A DNA stretch of 16,193 nt from CAZBQG01 sp964493945 (GTDB lineage Bacteria; Pseudomonadota; Alphaproteobacteria; Rhodospirillales; UBA2165): the NCBI GenBank assembly GCA_964493945.1, contig CAZBQG010000081.1:1-16193 (forward strand). The letters are read 5' to 3'. The translations under genes were made by a program, and so were the position numbers. Under the pieces are notes generated by a model. That model worked only from the letters and a program-made list of their open reading frames with translations, was not told the DNA's origin and ran no database searches. This document shows, in pieces, positions 1-7,353 of this stretch (positions are counted from its first letter, which is position 1; each line of letters opens with the position of its first letter).

Positions 1-53
1 CAAACTACTGCAAAAATGCCGGTTATGCTTCCGTCAAAACTTGAAACACTCTA

Positions 54-254
54 GTGGACCGCAAGGGCGCCGGCTTTTTGCTGGGCTCGGCTAGATTCCT
101 GGCCAAAAGCGCGCTGGGCAAGCGGCTCTTGGGATATTTCTACAGAATCTATTACGGACTGTTCATGCAGTCGCGCATCTATCCCATGCGCATCGGTCTG
201 ATGTTCAGGCTGCGCATCGGCCTGGCCGTTCTTTTGTCGCGCAATAGAGTCTAA
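54..254 (+). CDS. Possible small basic hypothetical protein (66 codons, doubtful)
   Basis: The open frame starts at GTG 54 and ends at TAA 252-254. The product is rich in Arg, Lys, Leu and Tyr, and I recognise no family, signal peptide or domain in it. A different frame ends in TAG at 52-54 and so shares its last base with this GTG; that frame (17 codons visible from the window edge) could be the tail of an upstream gene with this ORF coupled behind it. The ORF's TAA overlaps the gshB stop on the other strand. No convincing ribosome binding site is visible. The region could equally be non-coding, so treat this as a placeholder for positions 1-250, where nothing else stands out. Confidence 0.22.
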   Translation: MDRKGAGFLLGSARFLAKSALGKRLLGYFYRIYYGLFMQSRIYPMRIGLMFRLRIGLAVLLSRNRV

Positions 255-1189
255 AGTTTACTTTCGATCATGTCCCAGATTTGGGCTTCCAGGCAGGTGC
301 CGTCAAAGGCATTGATTTCCTGCAGGCAGGTGGGCGAGGTGACGTTGATCTCGGTCAGGTAATCGCCGATCACGTCAATGCCGACGAAAATCAGCCCTCT
401 TTCCTTGAGCGCCGGACCGATGGCGGCGCAAATTTCCTCATCGCGGGGTGTCAGAACCGCCTTTTCCGCCGTCCCCCCTACATGGAGGTTGGAGCGGGAT
501 TCGCCGGTGGCCGGGACCCGGTTGAGGGCGCCCGCCGGCTCCCCGTCGATCAGGATGATGCGCTTGTCACCTTCGCGGACTTCGGGCTGATAGCGCTGGA
601 TGATGATCGGTTCGCGGTAGAGCCCCCCGAACATTTCCAAAAGCGAGTTCAGATTTTCATCCCCCTCCCCAATATGAAAAACCCCGGCGCCCCCATTGCC
701 GAACAATGGCTTGACGATGATGTCCCCGTGGGTCCAGCGAAATGCGTCAATGGCCTGGCGCTCCCTTGTGATCAGGGTGGGCGGCATGAGGTCCGGAAAA
801 TGGGTGACGAAAAGTTTTTCCGGCGCATTGCGTACATGGACCGGATCATTGACCACCAAAGTCCCGGGGTGGATATGTTCCAGCAAATGGGTGGCGGTGA
901 TATAGGACATGTCAAAGGGCGGGTCCTGGCGCATGAGCACCACATCCATATCGGCGAGATCGATCCATTGGCGCACACCAAGGGAAAAATGATCTCCTTT
1001 TTTGCGCCGCACTTCCATGCCTTGGGCCGCCGCCTTCACCTGGCCTTCTTCAAGGGCCAGATCATGGGGCTGGAAATGATAGAGCGCGTGGCCCCGTTTG
1101 CGGGCTTCCAGGGCCAGGGCGAAACTGCTGTCCGCATCAATGTCCAGCCCCTCCATGGGGTCCATCAGCATGCCTACCTGAAGGGTCAT
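251..1189 (-). CDS. gshB: Glutathione synthetase
   Basis: The protein has 312 residues, the usual GshB length. It joins gamma-glutamylcysteine and glycine using ATP to make glutathione in the cytoplasm. The N-terminal third is the prokaryotic GshB domain (starts MTLQVGMLMDPMEGLDI). The ATP-grasp domain follows, with a glycine-rich loop (VKPLFGNGGAGVF, around residue 160), the QRYQPEVREGDKRI stretch and the C-terminal metal/ATP-binding segment FVGIDVIGDYLTEINVTSPT. The start ATG overlaps the stop of the upstream BON lipoprotein gene in an ATGA (1186-1189), so the two are probably translationally coupled. Both can be driven by the promoter at 1851-1879. Family assignment is secure. Confidence 0.96.
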   Translation of the reverse strand: MTLQVGMLMDPMEGLDIDADSSFALALEARKRGHALYHFQPHDLALEEGQVKAAAQGMEVRRKKGDHFSLGVRQWIDLADMDVVLMRQDPPFDMSYITATHLLEHIHPGTLVVNDPVHVRNAPEKLFVTHFPDLMPPTLITRERQAIDAFRWTHGDIIVKPLFGNGGAGVFHIGEGDENLNSLLEMFGGLYREPIIIQRYQPEVREGDKRIILIDGEPAGALNRVPATGESRSNLHVGGTAEKAVLTPRDEEICAAIGPALKERGLIFVGIDVIGDYLTEINVTSPTCLQEINAFDGTCLEAQIWDMIESKL

Positions 1190-1806
1190 TTTCCGGTCTT
1201 TCCGCCGGTTGCCGTTTTGATGCGCACATGGGAGATGACCCGGCGCACGAATTTGGTCTTGTTGGCATGGGCCTTCACCCGGTTCAGCTCTTTTAAATTC
1301 TGCGCCACACCGATCAGATAGACCGTGCCGTTTACCGTTTCGACCACGTAATTGATGGCCATGATCTGTTTGTCCAGGGCGAGTACCGATTTCAATTGGA
1401 CGGTGATCCAGGTGTCCTGGGCATAATCGGCAATGCCCGTCGGGACCAGTTGAATTTCATTGATCACGGCCTTGACGTTTTTTACCTGCCAGGCAAAACG
1501 CACGGCCTGATCAGCTATTTTTCTCTCAGCGATGGCGCCGGTCAGAAGGACCCGTCCCTCATAGACCTCGACGCCCACGGTGGCGGTCATTTTGAGGTTT
1601 GAGCGGAGAAATTTATCCAAAATCAAAGCTTCGATTTCCAAATCCTGGGCCTTGCGCTTGATGCCCCGCTCCTGTACCGCCGCAACGCCGACGCCGGCGC
1701 CGGCCCCCACCACGGCGCCGCACCCACCCAGCACGGCCAGACAGGTCAGCATCAATAATGTGCCTCTCAATTTTTTCCGCCGGAAAAGAGTCTTCAAAAG
1801 ATCCAT
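1186..1806 (-). CDS. BON-domain lipoprotein, two BON domains
   Basis: The 206-residue protein begins with a basic n-region (RRKK) and a hydrophobic segment ending in a lipobox, LGGC, with the lipidated Cys at residue 29. A Gly/Ala/Val-rich stretch follows. Two BON domains then occupy roughly residues 55-120 (GRVLLTGAI motif) and 130-195 (GTVYLIGVAQ motif). This layout matches the OsmY/DolP (YraP) type of periplasm-facing envelope lipoprotein, which helps maintain outer-membrane integrity. The true E. coli partner is uncertain, so I give no symbol. An AGGAAAGG-like ribosome binding site lies upstream of the ATG at 1806. In many proteobacteria a BON lipoprotein of this kind sits near rsmI and yraN, as here. 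Confidence 0.88.
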   Translation of the reverse strand: MDLLKTLFRRKKLRGTLLMLTCLAVLGGCGAVVGAGAGVGVAAVQERGIKRKAQDLEIEALILDKFLRSNLKMTATVGVEVYEGRVLLTGAIAERKIADQAVRFAWQVKNVKAVINEIQLVPTGIADYAQDTWITVQLKSVLALDKQIMAINYVVETVNGTVYLIGVAQNLKELNRVKAHANKTKFVRRVISHVRIKTATGGKTGK

Positions 1807-1850
1807 AAACCGCCTGCCTTTCCTCGCGCCAACCCGGAAATTCCCTGGGT

Positions 1851-1879
1851 ATTTTATCCCTATTCAAACCCACCGCCAA
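1851..1879 (-). promoter_or_regulatory. Sigma70-type promoter for BON lipoprotein-gshB
   Basis: On the minus strand, TTGGCG (1874-1879) is followed after exactly 17 bases by TAAAAT (1851-1856), a close match to the -35/-10 consensus. The predicted transcript starts near 1845, about 38 bases before the lipoprotein ATG at 1806. It lies in the 87-base gap after yraN. Read from sequence only; not tested. Confidence 0.6.
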
Positions 1880-1893
1880 CGCTTTGTTGCGCC

Positions 1894-2257
1894 TCATCCG
1901 GGGGGCCGCCAGGCATCGGCCAGATGGATGGGCTGATGCCCGGGGCGGACGACCATCACGTCAAAGCGCTGATCGAACCCGGCCAGCGCCGGCTGGCCCG
2001 CCAGAAAGAACTGCGCCGCTTGTTCGATGCGCCGCTGCTGGCGTGACGGAATGGACCGCCTCGGCATAATCCTTGCGCGCCTTGACCTCGATGAAGGCCA
2101 CAAGTTTTGTCCGCCTGGCCACAATATCGATTTCGCCCGCCGGTGTGCGGAGACGCCGGGCCAGGATGCGGTATCCTTTCAGGCGCGGCGTCCAGGCGGC
2201 CAGGCTTTCCGCATTGAAGCCCCGCTGCCAGGCCCGGCGGCGTTTTTCACCCGTCAT
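1894..2257 (-). pseudogene. yraN: YraN family (UPF0102) nuclease-fold protein, frameshifted
   Basis: Two overlapping frames together make one YraN protein. The first (ATG at 2257) gives MTGEKRRRAWQRGFNAE, then GYRILARRLRTPAGEIDIV and AFIEVKARKDYAEAV: the conserved GEID and EVKAR nuclease-fold motifs. The second frame supplies RQQRRIEQAAQFFLA, RFDVMVV and a final DAW, stopping at 1894-1896. The break lies at about 2031-2047, where the expected family string VTPRQQRR is split; restoring it would take about 5 extra bases. The total of 364 bases fits a normal protein of about 120 residues plus a frame error. Its start overlaps the rsmI stop by 11 bases, as is common for this pair. The break may be genuine inactivation or a sequencing/assembly error. 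YraN has an endonuclease-like fold but no settled function. Confidence 0.82.
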
Positions 2258-3224
2258 CGTCCTGAGCTTTTTCCATTTCCAGGGCTCGGTTATAGACCTG
2301 GCGCCGGGGCAAGCCGGTCCGCCTGGCGATCTCAGTGCTTAAATCACGGAGACCCATGCCCGGGCGCAATTCATTGATCAGATCCTCCAGGTCCTGATCC
2401 GAGGGTTCGCCGGGCAGGGGCGGCGCAACGATGATGACGATTTCCCCCAGTGGCGGGCCGGCATGGGCATAATGCGCGGCCAGTTCACCAAGGGTGCCGC
2501 GCCGAACCTCTTCGTGCAGTTTGGTCAATTCCCGGCCGACGGCGGCCTGACGGTCCCCCAGGATTTCTTTCATCTGGGCCAGGGATTTGGCCAGCCGGCG
2601 CGTACTTTCCTGAAAGATCAGACTGCCGGGCACCTGGATCAGCTCTTGCAGGGCGCGGCCCCGGGCGCCGGCGCGGGTTGGCAGAAAACCGGCGAACATG
2701 AATTTATCCGTCGGCAGGCCCGACAGGATCAGACCGGTGAGGCCCGCATTGGGGCCGGGCAGGGCGGTCACCGGCAGGCCCGCCTCGATGCAGGCGCGGA
2801 CAAGCTTGTAGCCGGGATCGGAAATGCCGGGCGTGCCCGCATCGCTGACCAGGGCGATGGATTGCCCGGCGGCGATCCCCTCCAGCAATTTGGGCCGGGC
2901 GCCGGCAGCGTTATGATCATGGTAGGTGACCATCGTGGCCTTAATGCCGTGCATGGACAACAATTTCCCCGTGCGCCTTGTATCTTCACAGGCGATGAGG
3001 CTGGCGCCGGCCAGGACTTCCAATGCCCTGAGGCTGAGATCGGCTGCGTTGCCGATGGGGGTGGCAACCAGATAGAGGCCCGGTTGCAACGGGGCCGGCT
3101 TATATTTACTTGGCGTGCCGGTGGGGCTAGGCTGCGGCCCATCCAGGTTAGATTTTGTGGAAAGGGCTTGTTTACCAGATGTGGATTTCGCCCGTTTCCC
3201 GGTATCGTTTTGGCGGCGCGGCAT
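2247..3224 (-). CDS. rsmI: 16S rRNA (cytidine1402-2'-O)-methyltransferase
   Basis: This SAM-dependent tetrapyrrole-methylase-fold enzyme 2'-O-methylates C1402 in the ribosomal P site. Family motifs seen in order: GLYLVATPIGN, ACEDTRRTGKLL, LVSDAGTPGISDPG, ALPGPNA, FAGFLP, FQEST, and GRELTKLHEEV. A C-terminal RsmI helix-turn-helix segment follows (STEIARRTGLPRRQVYNRAL). The ATG at 3224 gives 325 residues, about 40 more than usual, because a low-complexity Ser/Thr/Lys/Pro N-terminal tail of about 53 residues precedes the domain. A later non-ATG start is possible, for example TTG a few codons before GLYLVATP. Longer readings back to 3569 are only the antisense of the neighbour's proline-rich linker. 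It overlaps yraN by 11 bases. Confidence 0.94.
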   Translation of the reverse strand: MPRRQNDTGKRAKSTSGKQALSTKSNLDGPQPSPTGTPSKYKPAPLQPGLYLVATPIGNAADLSLRALEVLAGASLIACEDTRRTGKLLSMHGIKATMVTYHDHNAAGARPKLLEGIAAGQSIALVSDAGTPGISDPGYKLVRACIEAGLPVTALPGPNAGLTGLILSGLPTDKFMFAGFLPTRAGARGRALQELIQVPGSLIFQESTRRLAKSLAQMKEILGDRQAAVGRELTKLHEEVRRGTLGELAAHYAHAGPPLGEIVIIVAPPLPGEPSDQDLEDLINELRPGMGLRDLSTEIARRTGLPRRQVYNRALEMEKAQDDDG

Positions 3225-4726
3225 GGTTGTTTGCCTTGCTCTTTTTGATGGGGGCCTGCACGGGCAAGCAATTGTCCCGATTACCGCCTTGGATGCAAGC
3301 ACCGGAAAAACAAAGCTCCCGCCAAGCCCAGCCCAGACCCCAGGCCCGTCCCCAGCCCCAGCCGCAACCGCCAGCCCCGCAACCAGTGGTCCAGCCCCAG
3401 CCTCCTGCTGTCCGGCTGCCTCCGCCCCAGCCCATGCAAACAGTCCAGCCTCAACCGGCCCCACCTCTTGCAACGAACCGCTTGCCTCCGGCGGTTTCTC
3501 AGCCGGCAGCCCCTCAACCCCCCTCTCAACCTCCCCCTGGGGGCCCATTGGCCGAGGAACGGTTTGCAACGCCGCCCCCGCCGCCCCTCACACTCGATGT
3601 GCCCAGGGTTGCGCTGCTTTTGCCCCTGTCCGGACCCCATGCAAAGCTGGGTCAGGCCATGCTCAGCGCGGCCCAACTGGCGCTCTTTGATTTCGCCGAT
3701 CAGAAATTCGAACTCCTGCCCCAGGATACGGGCGGCACGCCGGGTGGTGCGGCGGAAGCCATCGCCCTGGCCATCGGCGATGGGGCATCGCTTATTTTGG
3801 GCCCCCTTCTGGCGTCATCGGTGGCCGCCGCGGCGCCCTATGCACAGGCCGCGGGCATCAAGGTGATCGCCTTTTCCAATGACCGCAAGATCGCAGGCGA
3901 CGGTATTTACGCCATGGGCTTTTTGCCCAGCGAGGAAGTGCGGCGCGTGGTGGATTACGCCGTCAGCAAGGGAATCAGACGCATTGCCGCCCTGGCGCCC
4001 GATAATGATTACGGCCAGGCCATTGCTGAAAGCCTGCTGGCCGCCGCCGAACGATCGGGTGCGATCATCACCGAGATGGAATTTTATCCGCCGGATACGG
4101 GTGATTTCGCGCCCATCATCCGCCGTCTGGCCAAATATGGCGCCAGGCGCCAGAACCTTCTGGATCAACGCCGCGCGCTGAAGGAGCGTCAGGACCCCAT
4201 CGCCCAGCAGGTCCTGGCCCGGTTGGCGAAAAAGCAAACCATAGGCGATGTGCCCTTCCAGGCGCTGTTGATCGCCGATGGGGGCAAAAGGCTGCAAGCC
4301 ATCGCCGCCCTTCTGCCATATTACGACATTGATCCAAAAAGGATCCGCATGTTGGGCACGGGCCGTTGGGACATGCCCGGGCTGGGGGCGGAGCCTGCCC
4401 TGGTGGGCGGCTGGTTTGCCGCACCTTCGCCCGATGAGAGGGCCAATTTCCGCAAACAATTCAAGAAAATTTATGGAAAAACCCCGCCCAGGCTGGCCAC
4501 CCTGGCCTATGACGCGACGGCCCTGGCTGCTGTCCTGGCCAAGGCCACCGGCGGCATCCCCAAGGCCGATCTGACGGCGCCCCAAGGCTATGCCGGGCAC
4601 GACGGCATTTTCCGGTTTCTGCCCGAAGGCGTTACCCAGCGGGGCCTGTCGGTCCTACAGGTGGGTGCGCGGGGGACTGCCATCATCAGCGCGGCCCCGG
4701 ATAGTTTCGAAGCAGGAATAAACTGA
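3179..4726 (+). CDS. LpoA/LppC-like penicillin-binding protein activator, lipoprotein
   Basis: The 515-residue protein starts at ATG 3179, chosen because it gives a clean lipoprotein signal peptide: Arg-containing n-region, hydrophobic WLFALLFLMGAC, lipidated Cys at 27. A GGAAAGGG-like site lies about 12 bases upstream. Residues 40-136 are a Pro/Gln-rich linker. From about 141 (RVALLLPLSG) to the end is a periplasmic-binding-protein type I fold with segments such as LILGPLLASSVAAAAPYA, APDNDYGQAIAE and TLAYDATALAAVLAKATGG. Alphaproteobacterial members of this family are annotated as PBP activators by similarity to E. coli LpoA, which stimulates PBP1a; others are called ABC-type substrate-binding proteins. 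It is divergent from rsmI (5' ends overlap by 46 bases) and convergent with hemW, two bases away. Confidence 0.88.
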   Translation: MWISPVSRYRFGGAAWLFALLFLMGACTGKQLSRLPPWMQAPEKQSSRQAQPRPQARPQPQPQPPAPQPVVQPQPPAVRLPPPQPMQTVQPQPAPPLATNRLPPAVSQPAAPQPPSQPPPGGPLAEERFATPPPPPLTLDVPRVALLLPLSGPHAKLGQAMLSAAQLALFDFADQKFELLPQDTGGTPGGAAEAIALAIGDGASLILGPLLASSVAAAAPYAQAAGIKVIAFSNDRKIAGDGIYAMGFLPSEEVRRVVDYAVSKGIRRIAALAPDNDYGQAIAESLLAAAERSGAIITEMEFYPPDTGDFAPIIRRLAKYGARRQNLLDQRRALKERQDPIAQQVLARLAKKQTIGDVPFQALLIADGGKRLQAIAALLPYYDIDPKRIRMLGTGRWDMPGLGAEPALVGGWFAAPSPDERANFRKQFKKIYGKTPPRLATLAYDATALAAVLAKATGGIPKADLTAPQGYAGHDGIFRFLPEGVTQRGLSVLQVGARGTAIISAAPDSFEAGIN

Positions 4727-4728
4727 TT

Positions 4729-5853
4729 TCAGGACAGAAGCCGGGAAAGAACGCTGTCCAGGCGAAGGAGGCCGGCCTGCGTTGCCCGCAAGCCCTGATC
4801 ATCCAGTTGGAGAAAACCCGCCGCCAATAAGGGTTCAAGATTTTCAGGGGGCAGGCTGGCCACTTTGAAATCGGAGCGTGAAATCCCTTGGTTTAGGCGC
4901 AGACCCATGAGAAAAAGCTCGTCCCGCCACTCCTGAGCGTTCAGGGAAAGATTTTCCGCTTCCCCCGAGCCTTTGTTTTCAACCGCAACCAGCCAGTCTT
5001 GGGGACTGGGGATCTGGCGCCCCGCCCAGCGCGTGCCGTTATGGGTCAACCGCGAATGGGCGCCGGGTCCGATACCGCCCCAATCGCCGCCCCGCCAATA
5101 GGTCAGATTGTGCCGGCATTCGCCGCCGGGCCTTGCATGGTTGGATATTTCATAGGCCGGAAGCCCGGCTTTGGCCAGCATATCGCCCGTTAATTTAAAC
5201 AGCGCCGCCGCCTCTTCTGCCTCTGCCGGGGACATGCCCTGAGTGGCAAAGCCGGTTCCGGGCTCGATGCTCAACTGATAGGCCGAAATATGCTCACCGG
5301 CCAGGGACAAGGCCTGGCCCAACTCGTCGCGCCACTCCGCCAATGTCTGGCCGGGCAGGGCGTAAATCAGATCGATGGAAGTGCGCTCCATCGCCGCTTC
5401 GGCTAAGGAAACCGCCTCTCTCGCCTCACTAGCATTGTGTAGCCTGCCCAAAAAGCGGAGGCTTTTATCGTTGAGGGACTGCACGCCCAGGGACAGACGG
5501 TTAATGCCGGCGGTGCGGAAATCCTGGAACAATCCGGCCTCGGCGGAAGAGGGATTGGCTTCGGCGCTGACTTCCATGTTATCATTTGTTGCCCAAAGGT
5601 CCGAAATGCGGGTTACAATAGCCTCGATTGATGCGGGCTCCATGAGGGACGGCGTGCCCCCGCCAAAAAAGACGCTGCCCACAACGCGATCGGGCAGTTC
5701 CGCCGCCAGCCGGTCCAACTCGCTCAGATAGGCCCGGCGCCATCTTCCATGATCTATTGTTTCGGATGCGTAACTGTTGAAGTCGCAATAGGGGCATTTG
5801 GATTGGCAAAAAGGCCAATGGAGATAGATGGCCAGTTCACCAGGCGCCATCAT
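4729..5853 (-). CDS. hemW: Radical SAM heme chaperone HemW
   Basis: The 374-residue cytoplasmic radical SAM protein carries the cluster motif CQSKCPYC (Cys16, 20, 23) followed by DFNSY. That is the HemW signature rather than the CxxxCxxCxC form of true coproporphyrinogen dehydrogenase (HemN). Further motifs are FFGGGTPSLM, EANPSS, NRLSLGVQS, DLIYALPGQT, SAYQLSIEPGT, YEISNHARPG, and GIGPGAHSR. HemW binds heme and passes it to target proteins; older annotation calls it oxygen-independent coproporphyrinogen III oxidase. The start ATG (the first of two adjacent ATG codons) overlaps the rdgB stop in ATGA, indicating coupled translation in the rph-rdgB-hemW operon. Confidence 0.96.
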   Translation of the reverse strand: MMAPGELAIYLHWPFCQSKCPYCDFNSYASETIDHGRWRRAYLSELDRLAAELPDRVVGSVFFGGGTPSLMEPASIEAIVTRISDLWATNDNMEVSAEANPSSAEAGLFQDFRTAGINRLSLGVQSLNDKSLRFLGRLHNASEAREAVSLAEAAMERTSIDLIYALPGQTLAEWRDELGQALSLAGEHISAYQLSIEPGTGFATQGMSPAEAEEAAALFKLTGDMLAKAGLPAYEISNHARPGGECRHNLTYWRGGDWGGIGPGAHSRLTHNGTRWAGRQIPSPQDWLVAVENKGSGEAENLSLNAQEWRDELFLMGLRLNQGISRSDFKVASLPPENLEPLLAAGFLQLDDQGLRATQAGLLRLDSVLSRLLS

Positions 5854-6458
5854 CCATCCTTGAAACAGGCTTTGAACAAAAGATCCAGCGCCCTCCGGCG
5901 ATGGCTTATTTCCTCCTTGGCGGCGGGCTCCATTTCACCGAAGGTCAGCTCATATCCGTCGGGCTGGAAGACCGGATCATAGCCGAAACCAAGCTCTCCC
6001 CGGCCCGGCCAGACCAGTTTGCCTGTCATGGTCTCCTCGAAGGTTTCACAATGCCCATCAGGCCAGCCCAAACTCATTGCGCAAACAAAATGTGCGCCCC
6101 GGTCCGTCTGGCCGATCATTTTCTCTTCGATCAGACCCATGGCCATCTGAAAATCTGCCCTCTTGCCGGTTTCGGCCCAGCGCGCCGAATGGATGCCGGG
6201 TTCCCCACCCAGGGCATGAACGCAAAGGCCGGAATCATCGGACAAGGCCACCAAACCGGAAGAGGTGGCCGCTGCCCGCGATTTGATTTCGGCGTTTTCG
6301 ATGAAATTGACGCCGGTCTCGGCGGGTGATGCCAGCCCCAAAGCGCCGGCAGAAGTGATTTCCAGGGATTTGCCCTGAAGCAGTGCGCTGATTTCGGCCA
6401 CCTTGCCCCCATTGTGGCTGGCCACCACCAGTTTGGTTTCGGTGAATTGGCGGGCCAC
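5850..6458 (-). CDS. rdgB: dITP/XTP pyrophosphatase (Ham1/RdgB)
   Basis: The 202-residue house-cleaning enzyme hydrolyses non-canonical purine triphosphates (dITP, XTP, ITP) to monophosphates and keeps them out of DNA and RNA. Family motifs seen in order: SHNGGKV near residue 14, FIENAEIKSRAA, LSDDSGLCV, PGIHSARW, GELGFGYDPVF, EEISHRRRAL. Length and motifs are complete. It lies 6 bases after the rph stop and overlaps hemW by 4 bases, so the three genes are almost certainly one transcript. The rph-rdgB-hemW order is common in Alphaproteobacteria. Confidence 0.97.
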   Translation of the reverse strand: MARQFTETKLVVASHNGGKVAEISALLQGKSLEITSAGALGLASPAETGVNFIENAEIKSRAAATSSGLVALSDDSGLCVHALGGEPGIHSARWAETGKRADFQMAMGLIEEKMIGQTDRGAHFVCAMSLGWPDGHCETFEETMTGKLVWPGRGELGFGYDPVFQPDGYELTFGEMEPAAKEEISHRRRALDLLFKACFKDG

Positions 6459-6464
6459 CAGCCT

Positions 6465-7199
6465 TTAGCCTTCCAGCGCCTGATTCTGTATGTCGATCAG
6501 TTCGGAAATTCCTTTTTTGGCCAGACCCAGCAAGGCTTCAAAATTTTCTCCGGAGAAGGGCTCGTCTTCCGCCGTCGCCTGGATTTCGACGATCCCGCCA
6601 TCGCCGGTCAGCACGAAATTGGTGTCGGCCTGGGCCGTGCTGTCTTCGGCGTAATCCAGATCCAGCAAGGCCTCACCGCCTACCAGCCCGCAGGATATGG
6701 CCGCCACCTGACCCCGCAGCGGCATGGTAGGAAGAATGCCGTTTTCAATGAGAAATTCAAAGGCCTGATGGAGCGCAATATAACCGCCCGTGATGGCCGC
6801 CGTGCGGGTCCCGCCATCGGCCTGCAAAACGTCGCAATCCATGCGCACCTGCATTTCACCCATGGCGGTGAGATCGGTCACGGCTCTGAGGGAGCGCCCG
6901 ATGAGGCGCTGAATTTCCATTGTCCTGCCGCCCTGGCCGCCCTTGGCCGCTTCGCGGGCGGTCCTTTCATCGGTGGCACGGGGCAACATGCCATATTCGG
7001 CTGTCACCCATCCTTTGCCTGAATCCCTTAGCCAGGAAGGCGGGCGGCTTTCCACCGAGGCCGTGCACAAGACATGGGTGTCGCCAAATTTTGTCAGGCA
7101 GGATCCTTCGGCATATTTATTGACCGAGGTTTGTAAAACGACGTTACGCAACTCATCCACGGCGCGGCCCGATGGTCTCATTTTTTTTATCTTTCTCAT
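6465..7199 (-). CDS. rph: Ribonuclease PH
   Basis: This phosphorolytic 3'-5' exoribonuclease trims tRNA 3' ends. It shows the full set of family segments: MRPSGRAVDELR, GDTHVLCTASVE, GWVTAEYGMLPRAT, EIQRLIGRSLRAV, DCDVLQADGGTRTAAITGGY, and NFVLTGDGGIVEIQATAE. The open frame starts at 7199 (MRKIKK...). The ATG at 7181 is an equally good or better start, because most family members begin MRPSGR and a GAGAAAG stretch precedes it. It is the first gene of the rph-rdgB-hemW operon and is divergent from hrcA across a 154-base gap, an arrangement common in this class. Confidence 0.97.
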   Translation of the reverse strand: MRKIKKMRPSGRAVDELRNVVLQTSVNKYAEGSCLTKFGDTHVLCTASVESRPPSWLRDSGKGWVTAEYGMLPRATDERTAREAAKGGQGGRTMEIQRLIGRSLRAVTDLTAMGEMQVRMDCDVLQADGGTRTAAITGGYIALHQAFEFLIENGILPTMPLRGQVAAISCGLVGGEALLDLDYAEDSTAQADTNFVLTGDGGIVEIQATAEDEPFSGENFEALLGLAKKGISELIDIQNQALEG

Positions 7200-7353
7200 T
7201 CAAATTGTCCGGCTCCGGGATCGGATGCCGCCAGGGCGGAAACCTAATCAGTCAGGGCGGCGGCGTCCAGACCATGTTCCACACCTCTGAAAGTTGACGC
7301 ACCCTTGGGGCGGTACTAGATTCCGATGAGAAGAAAATCCAAACGGATGCCAG
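7200..7353. promoter_or_regulatory. Divergent rph/hrcA intergenic region with direct repeats
   Basis: This 154-base region should carry promoters for both genes. It contains two identical copies of CAGGGCGG (7232-7239 and 7253-7260) with a 21-base period, about two helical turns. The first copy also forms part of a short inverted repeat, CCGCC-AG-GGCGG. No CIRCE element (TTAGCACTC...GAGTGCTAA), the usual HrcA operator, is present. I see no clear promoter for rph on the minus strand. Confidence 0.4.
7294..7322 (+). promoter_or_regulatory. Sigma70-type promoter for hrcA-grpE
   Basis: TTGACG (7294-7299) is followed after 17 bases by TAGATT (7317-7322), a strong -35 and fair -10 at ideal spacing. 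Transcription would begin near 7329, leaving a leader of about 25 bases before the hrcA ATG at 7354. No clear heat-shock sigma factor consensus overlaps it. Confidence 0.5.

Noticed and set aside
281..1321. 346-codon plus-strand ORF opposite gshB
   Set aside because: Antisense to a clear gshB, no recognisable domain, and it crosses a gene boundary.
3225..3569. N-terminal extension of rsmI to 440 residues
   Set aside because: The extra 115 residues are Gly/Ala/Glu-rich and are exactly the antisense of the Pro/Gln linker of the neighbouring lipoprotein.
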